Below are positions 24,008 to 31,944 of a stretch of 35,954 nucleotides of DNA, piece by piece (the stretch's first letter is position 1; each line of letters opens with the position of its first letter). Source of the stretch: an uncultured Mycoplasmatota bacterium. Lineage in GTDB: Bacteria > Bacillota_I > Bacilli_A > RF39 > UBA660. The notes under the pieces were generated by a model. The model was not told the origin of the DNA, searched no databases, and was given only the letters and a program-made list of their open reading frames with translations. The DNA lies in contig CANSRH010000019.1 in NCBI GenBank assembly GCA_947649365.1, positions 1 through 35,954 of the forward strand. The letters are read 5' to 3'. A program made the translations under genes and the position numbers.

Positions 24008-24715
24008 ATGGAACGATTACAAAAAGTGATTGCTAGTAAAGGATATACGTCAAGAAGAAAAGCAGAAGAGTTGATTTTAGCAGGTAAAGTGATGGTAAAC
24101 GGGGAAGTTGTGCGTGAACTTGGAACAAAAGTTAGTGGAACAGATCAAATTACTGTAGAGGGGAACTTGTTAGAAGTTAATGATAAAAAAGTGTATTTTC
24201 TTCTTAATAAACCACGTGGTGTGATTAGTAGTGTAACAGATGATAAGGGGAGAACTACTGTGGTTTCTCTTATTGATACAGATGTACGTATTTATCCTAT
24301 TGGAAGGCTAGATTATGATACAACAGGGCTTCTTTTGCTTACCAATGATGGAGAACTTGCCAATAAGCTTATGCATCCTAAAAACGAAGTGGAGAAACTT
24401 TATGTCGCTAAAATAGAAGGTGTTCTTTCTCCTAGTGAGTTTTATGGTTTAAAAAAAGGGATTGTTTTAGAGGATAGAAAAGTAATTCCTACACATTTAA
24501 AGGTTCGTAAGACAAATGAAGATAGTCAAATTATTGAGATTGGTCTTATTGAGGGAAGAAATCATATTGTTAAAAAGTTATTTTTGTCATTACACCATCC
24601 AGTTTCAAAGTTAAAAAGAGAAGGTTATGCGTTTTTATCTTTAGGAAATTTAAAATCAGGAGATTATCGTGAACTTAGTTTGAAAGAAGTAAAAAAACTT
24701 TATAGTTTAAAATAA
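24008..24715 (+). CDS. RsuA/RluB-family pseudouridine synthase
   Basis: A 235-residue rRNA pseudouridine synthase with an N-terminal S4 RNA-binding domain (MERLQKVIASKGYTSRRKAEELILAGKVMVNG) and the catalytic domain with GRLDYDTTGLLLLTNDG (nucleophile D in RLDYD), KLYVAKIEG and IEGRNHIVKKLF. In Bacilli this family modifies 23S rRNA (RluB-type) or 16S rRNA (RsuA-type). ATG 24008 is set by a perfect AGGAGG 6 nt upstream that overlaps the stop of the nucleotidase gene. The stop leads directly into the bidirectional terminator shared with the ferredoxin gene. Confidence 0.92.
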   Translation: MERLQKVIASKGYTSRRKAEELILAGKVMVNGEVVRELGTKVSGTDQITVEGNLLEVNDKKVYFLLNKPRGVISSVTDDKGRTTVVSLIDTDVRIYPIGRLDYDTTGLLLLTNDGELANKLMHPKNEVEKLYVAKIEGVLSPSEFYGLKKGIVLEDRKVIPTHLKVRKTNEDSQIIEIGLIEGRNHIVKKLFLSLHHPVSKLKREGYAFLSLGNLKSGDYRELSLKEVKKLYSLK

Positions 24716-24745
24716 AAAGGACACCATCGTTGGTGTCTAATTTTC
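24713..24745. terminator. Bidirectional terminator between rluB-like and ferredoxin genes
   Basis: GACACCA (24720-24726), loop TCGT, TGGTGTC (24731-24737). A-rich on the left and T-rich on the right, so it can terminate both convergent genes; the ferredoxin stop codon lies at the hairpin edge. Confidence 0.7.
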
Positions 24746-25075
24746 GTTTGTGTCTTCTTCGTGATGTTCGCAATGTTCACAATGACATTCTTCACATTCA
24801 CAATCTTCTTCCTTATCCGATTTACAATGTTCGCAAGTTTCTTCATTACAAGGTTTGCAATGTTCACAAGTTTCTGTAGTTGTTTCTGTTTCTATTGTTT
24901 CTATGGCACTCGTAGGACAAGATTCTATTGCGTTTAGTAAATTGTTGCTTTCTATGTTTTCGTTAGAAAGTACACTTGATTTTCCATCGTCATCGAACTC
25001 GAAATGTTCTGGATCAATAGCTACACAAGCTCCACATCCAATACAGTTTTCTTTTATTACATTGATTTGTTTCAT
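24737..25075 (-). CDS. Ferredoxin with Cys/His-rich C-terminal tail
   Basis: A 112-residue protein. Residues 1-60 are a small ferredoxin: C11, C14 and C17 in ENCIGCGACVAIDPEHF and C53 in ESCPTSAI bind one [4Fe-4S] cluster, as in the single-cluster Bacillus/Thermotoga type. Residues 66-105 form an unusual tail with ten more Cys and six His (repeated CEHC, then CECEECHCEHCEHH) among Glu, which may bind further metal ions such as zinc or copper. ATG 25075 is chosen because AAGGAG is 8 nt upstream; the GTG at 25084 overlaps that site. It has its own promoter and no partner gene nearby. Confidence 0.88.
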   Translation of the reverse strand: MKQINVIKENCIGCGACVAIDPEHFEFDDDGKSSVLSNENIESNNLLNAIESCPTSAIETIETETTTETCEHCKPCNEETCEHCKSDKEEDCECEECHCEHCEHHEEDTNEN

Positions 25076-25095
25076 TTTTTTCACTCCTTATAAAA

Positions 25096-25124
25096 ATTAT
25101 ACGAAGAGTCTTTCTAAAAATCAA
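25096..25124 (-). promoter_or_regulatory. Ferredoxin promoter
   Basis: On the minus strand: TTGATT, 17-bp spacer, TATAAT, ending 20 bp before the ferredoxin start codon. Confidence 0.6.
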
Positions 25125-25153
25125 TTATAGAACTTTAAAATGTGTAAAATTTA

Positions 25154-25162
25154 TGATATTAT
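25154..25162 (+). promoter_or_regulatory. Extended -10 promoter
   Basis: TG-a-TATTAT before the tail-anchored protein gene; diverges from the ferredoxin promoter across about 30 bp. Confidence 0.45.
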
Positions 25163-25186
25163 ACTCATGATAGCGTAGGTGATTCT

Positions 25187-26056
25187 ATGAGTTCTAGGAT
25201 GGATAAATATCGTGACAACCCTGAGTTTTATGGTTCTCGAGCCCAAAAAAATGAAGAGTTGTATCAAGAAATAATTCATGATGATTTAGAAGATGTTTCT
25301 GTTGCTAGTAATGCTCATGTTATTGGGGAGAGCAAGAACAATATTGATATTGAAAAAATAAGAGAACTTTTGGAAAAAAAATATCCTACTGATCAAAAAA
25401 ATAAAAGAATGTCTCGCCCTTTAAGCCGAGAGATGGATGATGAAGAGGAAGAAATCGATGCATATGTTCCAGATGATGAAGAGACCAAAGAGTATGATAT
25501 TAATGCAATTTTAGAAAAAGCAAAGCTTGATAAAGATGTGGATTATGAAAGAGAACGTTTAAAAAAAATTCGTGATACGCAATATGATATTTTGAAAGGC
25601 TTGCATTTGGAGGAAGACGAGCCAGCAAGTAAAGTAACTAGTAGTAAAGATGATTTGATGCATCTTATTAATACGATTACAGAAAAGGAAATGACAAGAG
25701 AAATGAATCCTTTGGATATTCTTACTGATTTAAAAGGTAGTGAACATACAGTGGTTTTGGATGGTGTGAAAGAAGAGATTGAGAAGAAAAAAGAGTTACA
25801 AACGAATGTTGTGGATGCTGTAAAAGAGACTGTCAAGGATACAGTAAAGGAAGAAGTAAAAAAAGAAATTGATAAAACGTTTTATACCAATTCTATGTCT
25901 TTTACTAAAAGTGATTTTGATGATTTTAATGATTTAAAAGAAGATATGGAATCCAATAAAATTATGGTACGTATTTTACTTGTGATGGTGGCTTTGGCTT
26001 TGCTTGGTGGTATTGTCTTTTTAGCTAATCATATTCTTGAGTTGAATTGGTTTTAA
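25187..26056 (+). CDS. Acidic, probably tail-anchored membrane protein of unknown function
   Basis: A 289-residue protein: long, highly charged and largely helical region (acidic runs DDEEEEIDAYVPDDEE; Lys/Glu heptads KETVKDTVKEEVKKEIDK at about 215-232) followed by one hydrophobic segment at about 263-285 and a short tail (LELNWF). This is the layout of a tail-anchored protein with a cytoplasmic coiled coil. No domain recognised. TAGGTGAT supports ATG 25187; an internal ATG four codons later is possible. A strong terminator follows, so it is monocistronic. Confidence 0.6.
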   Translation: MSSRMDKYRDNPEFYGSRAQKNEELYQEIIHDDLEDVSVASNAHVIGESKNNIDIEKIRELLEKKYPTDQKNKRMSRPLSREMDDEEEEIDAYVPDDEETKEYDINAILEKAKLDKDVDYERERLKKIRDTQYDILKGLHLEEDEPASKVTSSKDDLMHLINTITEKEMTREMNPLDILTDLKGSEHTVVLDGVKEEIEKKKELQTNVVDAVKETVKDTVKEEVKKEIDKTFYTNSMSFTKSDFDDFNDLKEDMESNKIMVRILLVMVALALLGGIVFLANHILELNWF

Positions 26057-26066
26057 ATTTATTTTG

Positions 26067-26100
26067 AAAATAGAGAAAATGAGACAAACTCTATTTTTTT
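26067..26100 (+). terminator. Rho-independent terminator
   Basis: AAAATAGAG (26067-26075) pairs with CTCTATTTT (26089-26097) over 9 bp with a 13-nt loop and terminal T-run. Confidence 0.65.
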
Positions 26101-26113
26101 AGGATAAAATAAA

Positions 26114-26142
26114 TTGCTATCTTCTGTGATTTCTTCTATAAT
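26114..26142 (+). promoter_or_regulatory. Promoter of the surface protein gene
   Basis: TTGCTA (26114-26119), 17-bp spacer, TATAAT (26137-26142). It would give a leader of about 85 nt, much longer than others here. Confidence 0.6.
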
Positions 26143-26232
26143 TGGAATAGAATATTTCAAAAACATGTAGATAATCAGAAAATAGGGGAATAATACTTAA
26201 TAAAAATAATATTTTAGAGGTACGAGATATTT

Positions 26233-27774
26233 ATGAAAGAAAAGAAAAAATATATAGTCATTTTGGTGTTTACTTTATTTGTTGGTTTTTTTAGTGGAGT
26301 ATCTTATGCCTATTTTACAGTGAATATAACAGAAGAAAATAAAGAGAATAAAGAAACAAATGTTGCTACAGCCTCGTTTGTAGATGTGACAATGGATTAT
26401 GGAAGTAAAATTGAAGCAAGTGGTGTTTTACCAGGTCATAAAGAAATAAAAACAGTCCATGTTACAGGAACGGGAGAAGAAAGTTCAATCCCCGTAACTA
26501 TAGCAGTAACACTTACTCCCTATGTAGAGAATTTTAAAAATCATGTTAGGTATACAATTTATGAAGTAGAAAATAGTAGTATTAAATTAGAGGATATATG
26601 TGAAAATACCAACAATGTAAATGATATAGGAAAGTATTATGATGATATGGAATGTGATACCACTTCCTTAGGAAATGCAATTAAAACAGGGATTTTTGAA
26701 GACGAAGTCGTAGAAAGTATGAATGTTGATGTAAAATACAATACTGATAAAACAATTTATGTGTTGGTGGAATATATCAATGATGAATTCAATCCTCAAG
26801 ATGAAGAACAAGGAAAAAGTTTTACGATTAATATAGGGTACAGTGATGGAGTAGATCATCCTAACTTAGGAGAATACTTAATAGAAAAAAGTAATAGAAA
26901 TGATGCAACAATCGTGAAAGTAAATCATGGCTCAACGATACAAACAGGAGAAGAAGCAAGAGTAGATTATCGATATGTAGGAGCCAATCCCAACAATTAT
27001 GTATATTTTGGATGTGAAGAAAATTGTACTGAAGACAACTTATATCGAATTATAGGAGTGATACCAGTCCAATCTAGTGCAGATGGTCCCTATGAAAATA
27101 GGGTAAAGTTAATTAAAGCGAGTAATTGGGAAGGAATAACTGCAGAGAGTGGTTCAGCTTATACGTCTAGTGGAAAAGGATATCGCTGGAATACATTTGC
27201 TAGTAATAAATGGGAAGAAAGTACTTTACAAAAAATCTTAAATGGAGAATATTATATTAGCTTAGGAGAATATCAAAAGTTTATAGAACAAACAAAATGG
27301 TATTTAGGAGCTATAGATAAAAATAATTTTAATCTATATACTGCAGAACAATTTTATACAATGGAAAGAAGTAATACACTAGGTTATAGTAAAGGAGGTT
27401 TATTTTATATAACCAGTGTAGGTTTGATGTATCCAAGTGATTATGGGTATTCTTTGGATTGTGGTGATAATAAAGAAATATTGAATAACAAACCTTTGTA
27501 TGAAAATCGCGAAAATTATTATTCCAATGCTTGGTTATATTTATTGGAAGGTAAATATTGTGAATGGACTATTAGTCCCGATTCAAAAATTTATTCTTCC
27601 ACTGAAGGTGTGCTAGCATGGGCTTTGTCTCAAAATGCTTATGTTGGACATGCTTGGGTTTCACGCAGTACTTATACTTTTGGAGTACGTCCTACTTTCT
27701 ATTTGAAGAAGAATGTAATACTTGCTAGTGGAGAAGGTTCCGTAAAAAATCCATATCGAATTACTATTTCATAA
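26233..27774 (+). CDS. Camelysin/TasA-like secreted surface protein with C-terminal GVRP domain
   Basis: A 513-residue exported protein. KKYIVILVFTLFVGFFSGVSYAYFT is a signal segment of the SipW-dependent camelysin/TasA type, followed by the strand-rich first domain (ASFVDVTMDYGSKIEASGVLPGHKE...VTGTGEESSIPVTIAVTL). The second half (YVYFGCEENCTEDNLYRIIGV, KLIKASNWEG, RWNTFASNKWEES, then FGVRPTFYLKKNVILASGEGSVKNPYRI) is a domain widespread on gut Firmicutes surfaces and related in style to the partial protein at 1-746. Several Cys (CEENC, CDTT, CEW) may form disulfides. No SipW-type peptidase gene is in the window. AGAGG lies about 13 nt from the ATG, a rather long spacing. Confidence 0.72.
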   Translation: MKEKKKYIVILVFTLFVGFFSGVSYAYFTVNITEENKENKETNVATASFVDVTMDYGSKIEASGVLPGHKEIKTVHVTGTGEESSIPVTIAVTLTPYVENFKNHVRYTIYEVENSSIKLEDICENTNNVNDIGKYYDDMECDTTSLGNAIKTGIFEDEVVESMNVDVKYNTDKTIYVLVEYINDEFNPQDEEQGKSFTINIGYSDGVDHPNLGEYLIEKSNRNDATIVKVNHGSTIQTGEEARVDYRYVGANPNNYVYFGCEENCTEDNLYRIIGVIPVQSSADGPYENRVKLIKASNWEGITAESGSAYTSSGKGYRWNTFASNKWEESTLQKILNGEYYISLGEYQKFIEQTKWYLGAIDKNNFNLYTAEQFYTMERSNTLGYSKGGLFYITSVGLMYPSDYGYSLDCGDNKEILNNKPLYENRENYYSNAWLYLLEGKYCEWTISPDSKIYSSTEGVLAWALSQNAYVGHAWVSRSTYTFGVRPTFYLKKNVILASGEGSVKNPYRITIS

Positions 27775-27779
27775 AATAG

Positions 27780-27812
27780 TATTAGAAAAATCATTTCTAG
27801 TATCTTTTTTTT
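27780..27812 (+). terminator. Rho-independent terminator
   Basis: TATTAGAAA (27780-27788) pairs with TTTCTAGTA (27794-27802), 9 bp with one wobble, 5-nt loop, then eight T. Confidence 0.7.
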
Positions 27813-27847
27813 GTTTTAAATTTTGATGATATTTTATATATTGTAAT

Positions 27848-28588
27848 ATGAGAAAGAAAATGCATAAAAGATATAATATTCATTTTTCTAAGTTTCAAGT
27901 TTATGGAATTCTTTTTTGTGTGATTGTTTTTTTAGGTTTTTTTGGCTTTGTGCAGTTTAATAAAAAGATTACTCCTAATTTACTTCGGGTTGCTGAGGCA
28001 AGTATCAATAAGCTTAATGAAACTATTCTTACTAATTATCGAGTGAAGGATGTTTATAAAGAAGTGGATTTGTCGGAGGCCATTTCTATTGTAAAAAATA
28101 GTAAAGAAGAGATTATTACGGTTGATTTTCGTTTGGAGAAGGTTTATGAAGCTCTTTCAGTAATTACTCAGTATTTACAAAAAAGTTTAGAGGATGAGGA
28201 GTTGCGTCATCAAATTTTAAATTATTACAATAATGACTTAAGTAGTTCTTTAGATAGTATTATTTTGTCATTACCTATGGGCATTGCCAGTCAAGGAATT
28301 TATATGGCAAATTTGGGGCCCAGAATTCCTGTAAAGGTGAGTTATATGGGCTATGTTGCTAGTAGTGTACGAACGAAAATAGAAGACTATGGAATCAATA
28401 ATGCTTTGGTTTCTGTTTATATTGATTGTTTTATTACGAATGAGTTTTTGGCTCCTACTCAAAAAAAAGAAATTCACCATGAATATAATATTTTGGTGGC
28501 TTCTAAAATTATTCAAGGAATTGTTCCAGATTATTATGGGGGAGCTCTGGAAGCAAAAAGTAATATTTTAAATGTTCCTATCGAGTAA
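27848..28588 (+). CDS. yunB: Sporulation protein YunB
   Basis: A 246-residue protein with one N-terminal membrane anchor (VYGILFCVIVFLGFFGFV), then the YunB domain: AEASINKLNETILTNY, VDFRLEKVYEAL, ILSLPMGIASQGIYMANLGPRIPVKVSYMGYV and FITNEFLAPTQ...IIQGIVPDYYGG. In Bacillus subtilis yunB is a sigma-E-dependent gene needed for full sporulation, the product acting at the mother-cell side of the forespore. The ATG at 27848 lacks a ribosome binding site; ATG 27860 after GAGAAAG is an alternative. No sigma-E promoter could be assigned with confidence. Together with yutD and the yutH/yutI-like genes it forms a Bacillus-like neighbourhood. Confidence 0.85.
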   Translation: MRKKMHKRYNIHFSKFQVYGILFCVIVFLGFFGFVQFNKKITPNLLRVAEASINKLNETILTNYRVKDVYKEVDLSEAISIVKNSKEEIITVDFRLEKVYEALSVITQYLQKSLEDEELRHQILNYYNNDLSSSLDSIILSLPMGIASQGIYMANLGPRIPVKVSYMGYVASSVRTKIEDYGINNALVSVYIDCFITNEFLAPTQKKEIHHEYNILVASKIIQGIVPDYYGGALEAKSNILNVPIE

Positions 28589-28594
28589 ATTGTG

Positions 28595-28603
28595 TGTTAT
28601 ACT
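28595..28603 (+). promoter_or_regulatory. Extended -10 promoter
   Basis: TG-t-TATACT, 17 bp before the ATG of the 274-residue membrane protein gene; leader about 11 nt including AGGTGAGG. Confidence 0.5.
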
Positions 28604-28620
28604 TATACTAGGTGAGGCGT

Positions 28621-29445
28621 ATGGAAGGTAATGTATTTGTAAACGAAGCAATTTCAAAAGCAATTGCTGATTATATAAAATTTAAGGAAAGACCTGATCG
28701 AGCAGAATTTCATTCCTTTTTGGTTGTGGTGATTCGAACTTTGGTTTTGATTTATGGAGAATTGGATATTGTGAATCCTTATCGAACAAATAATGCTTTG
28801 GGTTTGGATACGAATTTGAAAAAGTTTGGATGTAGCGAGGAAGTTCTTCAGGAGTTGAAAAGACAAATTCTTTTGTATTCTCAAAATTCAGAGAATGAGA
28901 GTTTGCAAAGAGAACTTTTTGTGAGTATTGAAAAAACATTGATTGACTTGTTTGCTTTACGTAAAAAAAGTGTCGATGTTAGTGAAGAAGTTGTTGCACA
29001 ATTTAAGAGTTTGTTGTATTTAAAAAATGATTTGAACGTTTATAAAAAAGAATTGTATCAAAAATTTACTCCTAATTCTGATATTTTATTTTATTATTTG
29101 AACAATAAGTTATTTGAAGTGAAGCATAATTTTACTTTTACAGAGTTTAAGGATGTAGCTCTTAGTGCAGAAGCTTATCAACTTGCTGGTTTTAATGCAG
29201 TGGAAGTAATGCATTTGAAAGAGGAAGAAATCGAAAATATTAATAATAAGGTTTATCATTTCTTTCGAATTAAAGACAATGATTTGAATAAGCGTGGACG
29301 TTTGGATGAAGCAATTCGTTATTATAAGAAATATGGCAATACCATTACAAGTGGTAATGGCTATGTGGATTTGCTTCTTTTAATGAGTGTGATTGCAACA
29401 GGCTTGCTACTTGTTGTGGTGGCTGGTATTCAGTTTATGAGGTAG
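28621..29445 (+). CDS. Hypothetical C-terminally anchored membrane protein
   Basis: A 274-residue helical protein with one strong hydrophobic segment at the very C-terminus (DLLLLMSVIATGLLLVVVAGIQ), so a cytoplasmic domain anchored at its end. Features such as FTFTEFKDVALSAEAYQLAGFNAVEVMHL and a closing DEAIRYYKKYGN do not match a family I know. ATG 28621 follows AGGTGAGG at proper distance; a GTG three codons earlier overlaps that site. Only 2 bp separate it from yutD, so the two are one transcription unit. Confidence 0.6.
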   Translation: MEGNVFVNEAISKAIADYIKFKERPDRAEFHSFLVVVIRTLVLIYGELDIVNPYRTNNALGLDTNLKKFGCSEEVLQELKRQILLYSQNSENESLQRELFVSIEKTLIDLFALRKKSVDVSEEVVAQFKSLLYLKNDLNVYKKELYQKFTPNSDILFYYLNNKLFEVKHNFTFTEFKDVALSAEAYQLAGFNAVEVMHLKEEEIENINNKVYHFFRIKDNDLNKRGRLDEAIRYYKKYGNTITSGNGYVDLLLLMSVIATGLLLVVVAGIQFMR

Positions 29446-29447
29446 AC

Positions 29448-29732
29448 ATGGAAATTGTGTTAAATAATGTAAAGTATAAAGTTATAAAAAATGAAAAGGA
29501 TGCTCTTCATTTGGAGGATTTGGAAGCTTGTTTTACAGATTATTTTGAAAGTTTTGATTATATTTTGGGAGATTATTCTTACGGAAAGCTTCGTTTAAAA
29601 GGGTTTAATGATAAAGAAAATAAAAATTTTAAACCTTTGAATGATATTGCTACTTTGGATAATTATATTTTAAAGTATTGTGCATTTGGTTGTCGTCATT
29701 TTGTTATTTCTCGGATCAAGTCCTTGCAATAA
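29448..29732 (+). CDS. yutD: YutD-like protein (DUF1027)
   Basis: A 94-residue protein matching YutD: FTDYFESFDYILGDYSYGKLRLKGF, then DNYILKYCAFGCRHFVISRIK. The family is conserved in Bacilli and its biochemical role is unknown; the paired Cys (CAFGC) are characteristic. It starts 2 bp after the previous stop, implying translational coupling. In Bacillus, yutD lies close to yunB and yutH, the same company as here. Confidence 0.8.
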   Translation: MEIVLNNVKYKVIKNEKDALHLEDLEACFTDYFESFDYILGDYSYGKLRLKGFNDKENKNFKPLNDIATLDNYILKYCAFGCRHFVISRIKSLQ

Positions 29733-29752
29733 CTTTTTTTATTTGGTATAAT
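29724..29752 (+). promoter_or_regulatory. Strong promoter
   Basis: TTGCAA (29724-29729), 17-bp spacer, TG-g-TATAAT (29744-29752): near-consensus -35 plus perfect extended -10, overlapping the end of yutD, 26 bp before the next start. Confidence 0.75.
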
Positions 29753-29778
29753 TTTTTGTAGAATAGCGAGGAATTGTT

Positions 29779-30966
29779 ATGACAGAAATTTTAGTTAATG
29801 GTACAGAGAAAAGAAGAGTTTTGACAGCTTTTCGTGTAGAAGGTAAAGACAATTATACAGTGTTTTTTACAGGTAAGAATGTTGATGGAAATGAAGTTAC
29901 TGAGTCTTTTGTTCAAAAAATGGGCGAAGATAAATTTCATTCTATTCCTAAGGAAGAGTGGACAAAAGTAAAAAAAGAGTATTATGTTAAACATTGTTTG
30001 CGTGGACAAAAAGAGGGTGTTTCTTATATTGAGGTTCCTTCTCAAATTATGGTAACGGATTCTGGGAATCCTCTTGCTCTTCGTAAAGAAAATTTAGATA
30101 CTATAGAAATGAATTATAATAAGGCTTTACAAGAGATTCGAGCTAGAAAAGTAGAAGTGGTTCCTCCATCTAATTTGGATGTCAATCCTGTTGCAATGGA
30201 AAGTGTTAATATATCATCAACTGGTAATTTAGAATCTAACTCTCAAGAGCAAGCTAGTATGGATGTTATGTCTAATGTGGAAACACCTATTAATATTAAT
30301 AATATGATTTATACAGAGATGCCTTTGCATGAGGATGCTCCTAAAGAAGAACCAGTGGGTCATGTTGTGGAAGATATTTCTGCAACGATGAAACAAGATT
30401 TGGATTCAAATGAAATTTCTGTCGTTTCTAGTATGAATGAAGAGTCTTCTAAGATAATGGAGGCTATTGAAACTCCATCTGGGATGTTGAATGAAGTTCA
30501 AGAAATGCCTGCTATTAAAGATGCTTCGAAAGATAATATTATTTCTTTTCCAGGGAATTCTTCTAATCAAGTACAAGAAACATTATCTGGTGTAGAGACA
30601 CAAAAGTCGGATAATATTATTCCTTTTCCAGGAAGTTCTTCTGAAGAGCCTACTCCTATTAACAATCATGCAGAAAATGCGAGAATCAATTCTCCAGTAG
30701 AAACTTCTTATATGGAAGATTTTGATAAGTCTATTGCACAAATGGAACAAGCTGCTGAAAAAATGAAATTGGCTTATGAAATGATGCAATCTGCAGTCAA
30801 TTTGGTTAAAGAAACAAGCGAAAATGTAAAACATGTTTCTCATGAAAATTTTCAACAAATTCAAGGAATGAATGCCATTTCCAGGCAAACCTTCGAAAAT
30901 GCCCAAAGAATAGCAAATTTTCAAAATCAAGCAGAGGATGAATATAGTTCAAAATTAGCAGCTTAA
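29779..30966 (+). CDS. Hypothetical protein with low-complexity linker and C-terminal coiled coil
   Basis: A 395-residue soluble protein. Residues 1-120 look globular (ILVNGTEKRRVLTAFRV, YTVFFTGKNVDGNEV, KKEYYVKHCLRG). The middle, about 125-310, is low complexity, rich in Ser, Glu, Asn and Pro, and contains a direct repeat (DNIISFPGNSS and DNIIPFPGSSS). The C-terminus from about 313 is a predicted coiled coil (MEDFDKSIAQMEQAAEKMKLA). No family recognised; the layout resembles a scaffold or division/envelope-associated protein, which is only a guess. GAGGAA precedes the ATG and a very strong promoter suggests abundant expression. Confidence 0.6.
   Translation: MTEILVNGTEKRRVLTAFRVEGKDNYTVFFTGKNVDGNEVTESFVQKMGEDKFHSIPKEEWTKVKKEYYVKHCLRGQKEGVSYIEVPSQIMVTDSGNPLALRKENLDTIEMNYNKALQEIRARKVEVVPPSNLDVNPVAMESVNISSTGNLESNSQEQASMDVMSNVETPININNMIYTEMPLHEDAPKEEPVGHVVEDISATMKQDLDSNEISVVSSMNEESSKIMEAIETPSGMLNEVQEMPAIKDASKDNIISFPGNSSNQVQETLSGVETQKSDNIIPFPGSSSEEPTPINNHAENARINSPVETSYMEDFDKSIAQMEQAAEKMKLAYEMMQSAVNLVKETSENVKHVSHENFQQIQGMNAISRQTFENAQRIANFQNQAEDEYSSKLAA
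30532..30642 (+). repeat. Imperfect direct repeat inside the low-complexity region
   Basis: Two 33-nt units (30532-30564 and 30610-30642) encode DNIISFPGNSS and DNIIPFPGSSS and are nearly identical at DNA level, 45 nt apart. Probably a recent in-frame duplication in a disordered linker. Confidence 0.6.
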
Positions 30967-30987
30967 GCATAATGCTTAGGCTTTTTT
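30961..30987 (+). terminator. Rho-independent terminator overlapping the stop codon
   Basis: GCTTAAGCA (30961-30969) pairs with TGCTTAGGC (30973-30981), 9 bp with one wobble and a 3-nt loop, then six T. The TAA stop (30964-30966) lies in the 5' arm. Confidence 0.75.
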
Positions 30988-31011
30988 CATATAGTTTATT
31001 GAGTGATTCTT

Positions 31012-31944
31012 ATGATAGAACTATTAGAAACATATTATAATATGGTAGGTGTTGTGCAAGAGAAAGAAAATAGTTCTTGTTTTCTTTTTCATGAGAAAAA
31101 ATATGTTTTTTCTCCTTGCTATCGTAGTGAAGAAGAGTTACAAGAACTGGTTGTATTGAATCAAGAATTGATTCATAAAGGAATTCCTACTTCTCGTTTT
31201 ATGATTAATAATCGTAACTCTTTTCTTACTTTGTATGAAAAGAAAAACTATGTGCTGTTGGAATTGGTTTTTCCTATGCACCAAGAATATAATGTTTTGG
31301 ATATGGTGGATTTAGTTGATAAGTTGGTTGTTCAAAGTAAAAAGAGTGTATTGTATCGAAATGAGTGGGCTAGTCTTTGGAGTTCTAAAATTGATTATTT
31401 TGAATATCAAATTGGACAATTGGGGAAGGATAAACCTATTATTTTGAATAGTTTTAGCTATTATGTAGGAATGGCTGAAAATGCCATTGCTTATGTTAAT
31501 AGTACGACAAAGAAATATAAAAAAAGTGTTAATGAAAAAGTTACTTTACAGCATAAGCGTATTGGTTTTCCTAATCTACAGATGGATTATTTTAACCCCT
31601 TGAATTATATTTTAGATATTGAGGTTCGAGATATTGCTTCTTATTTTAAGTCTTTGTTTTTTTCTTCTTATGAAGATTTGTTTATTGAGGTGCATGCTTA
31701 TTTAAAACGGAGAAAATTAGATATTTATGGTTATCAACTTTTGTATGCGAGACTTTTGTATCCTTCCTTTTATTTTGATATTTATGAGAAGGTTATGGAA
31801 GAAGAAGAGGATGAAAGTGCTTTGATTCCTATTGTTAGTAAAGCAAATGAGTATGAATCTTTTTTGAAAACGATGTATCATTTCATTAGTCAATATGCAC
31901 CAATTGAAAGTGTAAGTTGGATTGTAAATAAAAAAGAATTATAA
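31012..31944 (+). CDS. yutH: YutH-like spore coat-associated protein (kinase-like fold)
   Basis: A 310-residue protein resembling YutH of the CotS/aminoglycoside-kinase-like group: LQHKRIGFPNLQMDYFNPLNYILDIEVRDIASYFKS and YGYQLLYARLLYPSFYFDIYE match the C-terminal half of that family as I remember it. The kinase catalytic motif HxD is not evident, as in other coat-associated members, so it is probably a pseudokinase. The start is ATG 31012 with GAGTG 7 nt upstream (GTG 31003 overlaps that site). It ends tail-to-tail with the NifU-domain gene, sharing 6 bp. Placement next to yutD, yunB and a NifU-like gene supports the call. Confidence 0.6.
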   Translation: MIELLETYYNMVGVVQEKENSSCFLFHEKKYVFSPCYRSEEELQELVVLNQELIHKGIPTSRFMINNRNSFLTLYEKKNYVLLELVFPMHQEYNVLDMVDLVDKLVVQSKKSVLYRNEWASLWSSKIDYFEYQIGQLGKDKPIILNSFSYYVGMAENAIAYVNSTTKKYKKSVNEKVTLQHKRIGFPNLQMDYFNPLNYILDIEVRDIASYFKSLFFSSYEDLFIEVHAYLKRRKLDIYGYQLLYARLLYPSFYFDIYEKVMEEEEDESALIPIVSKANEYESFLKTMYHFISQYAPIESVSWIVNKKEL

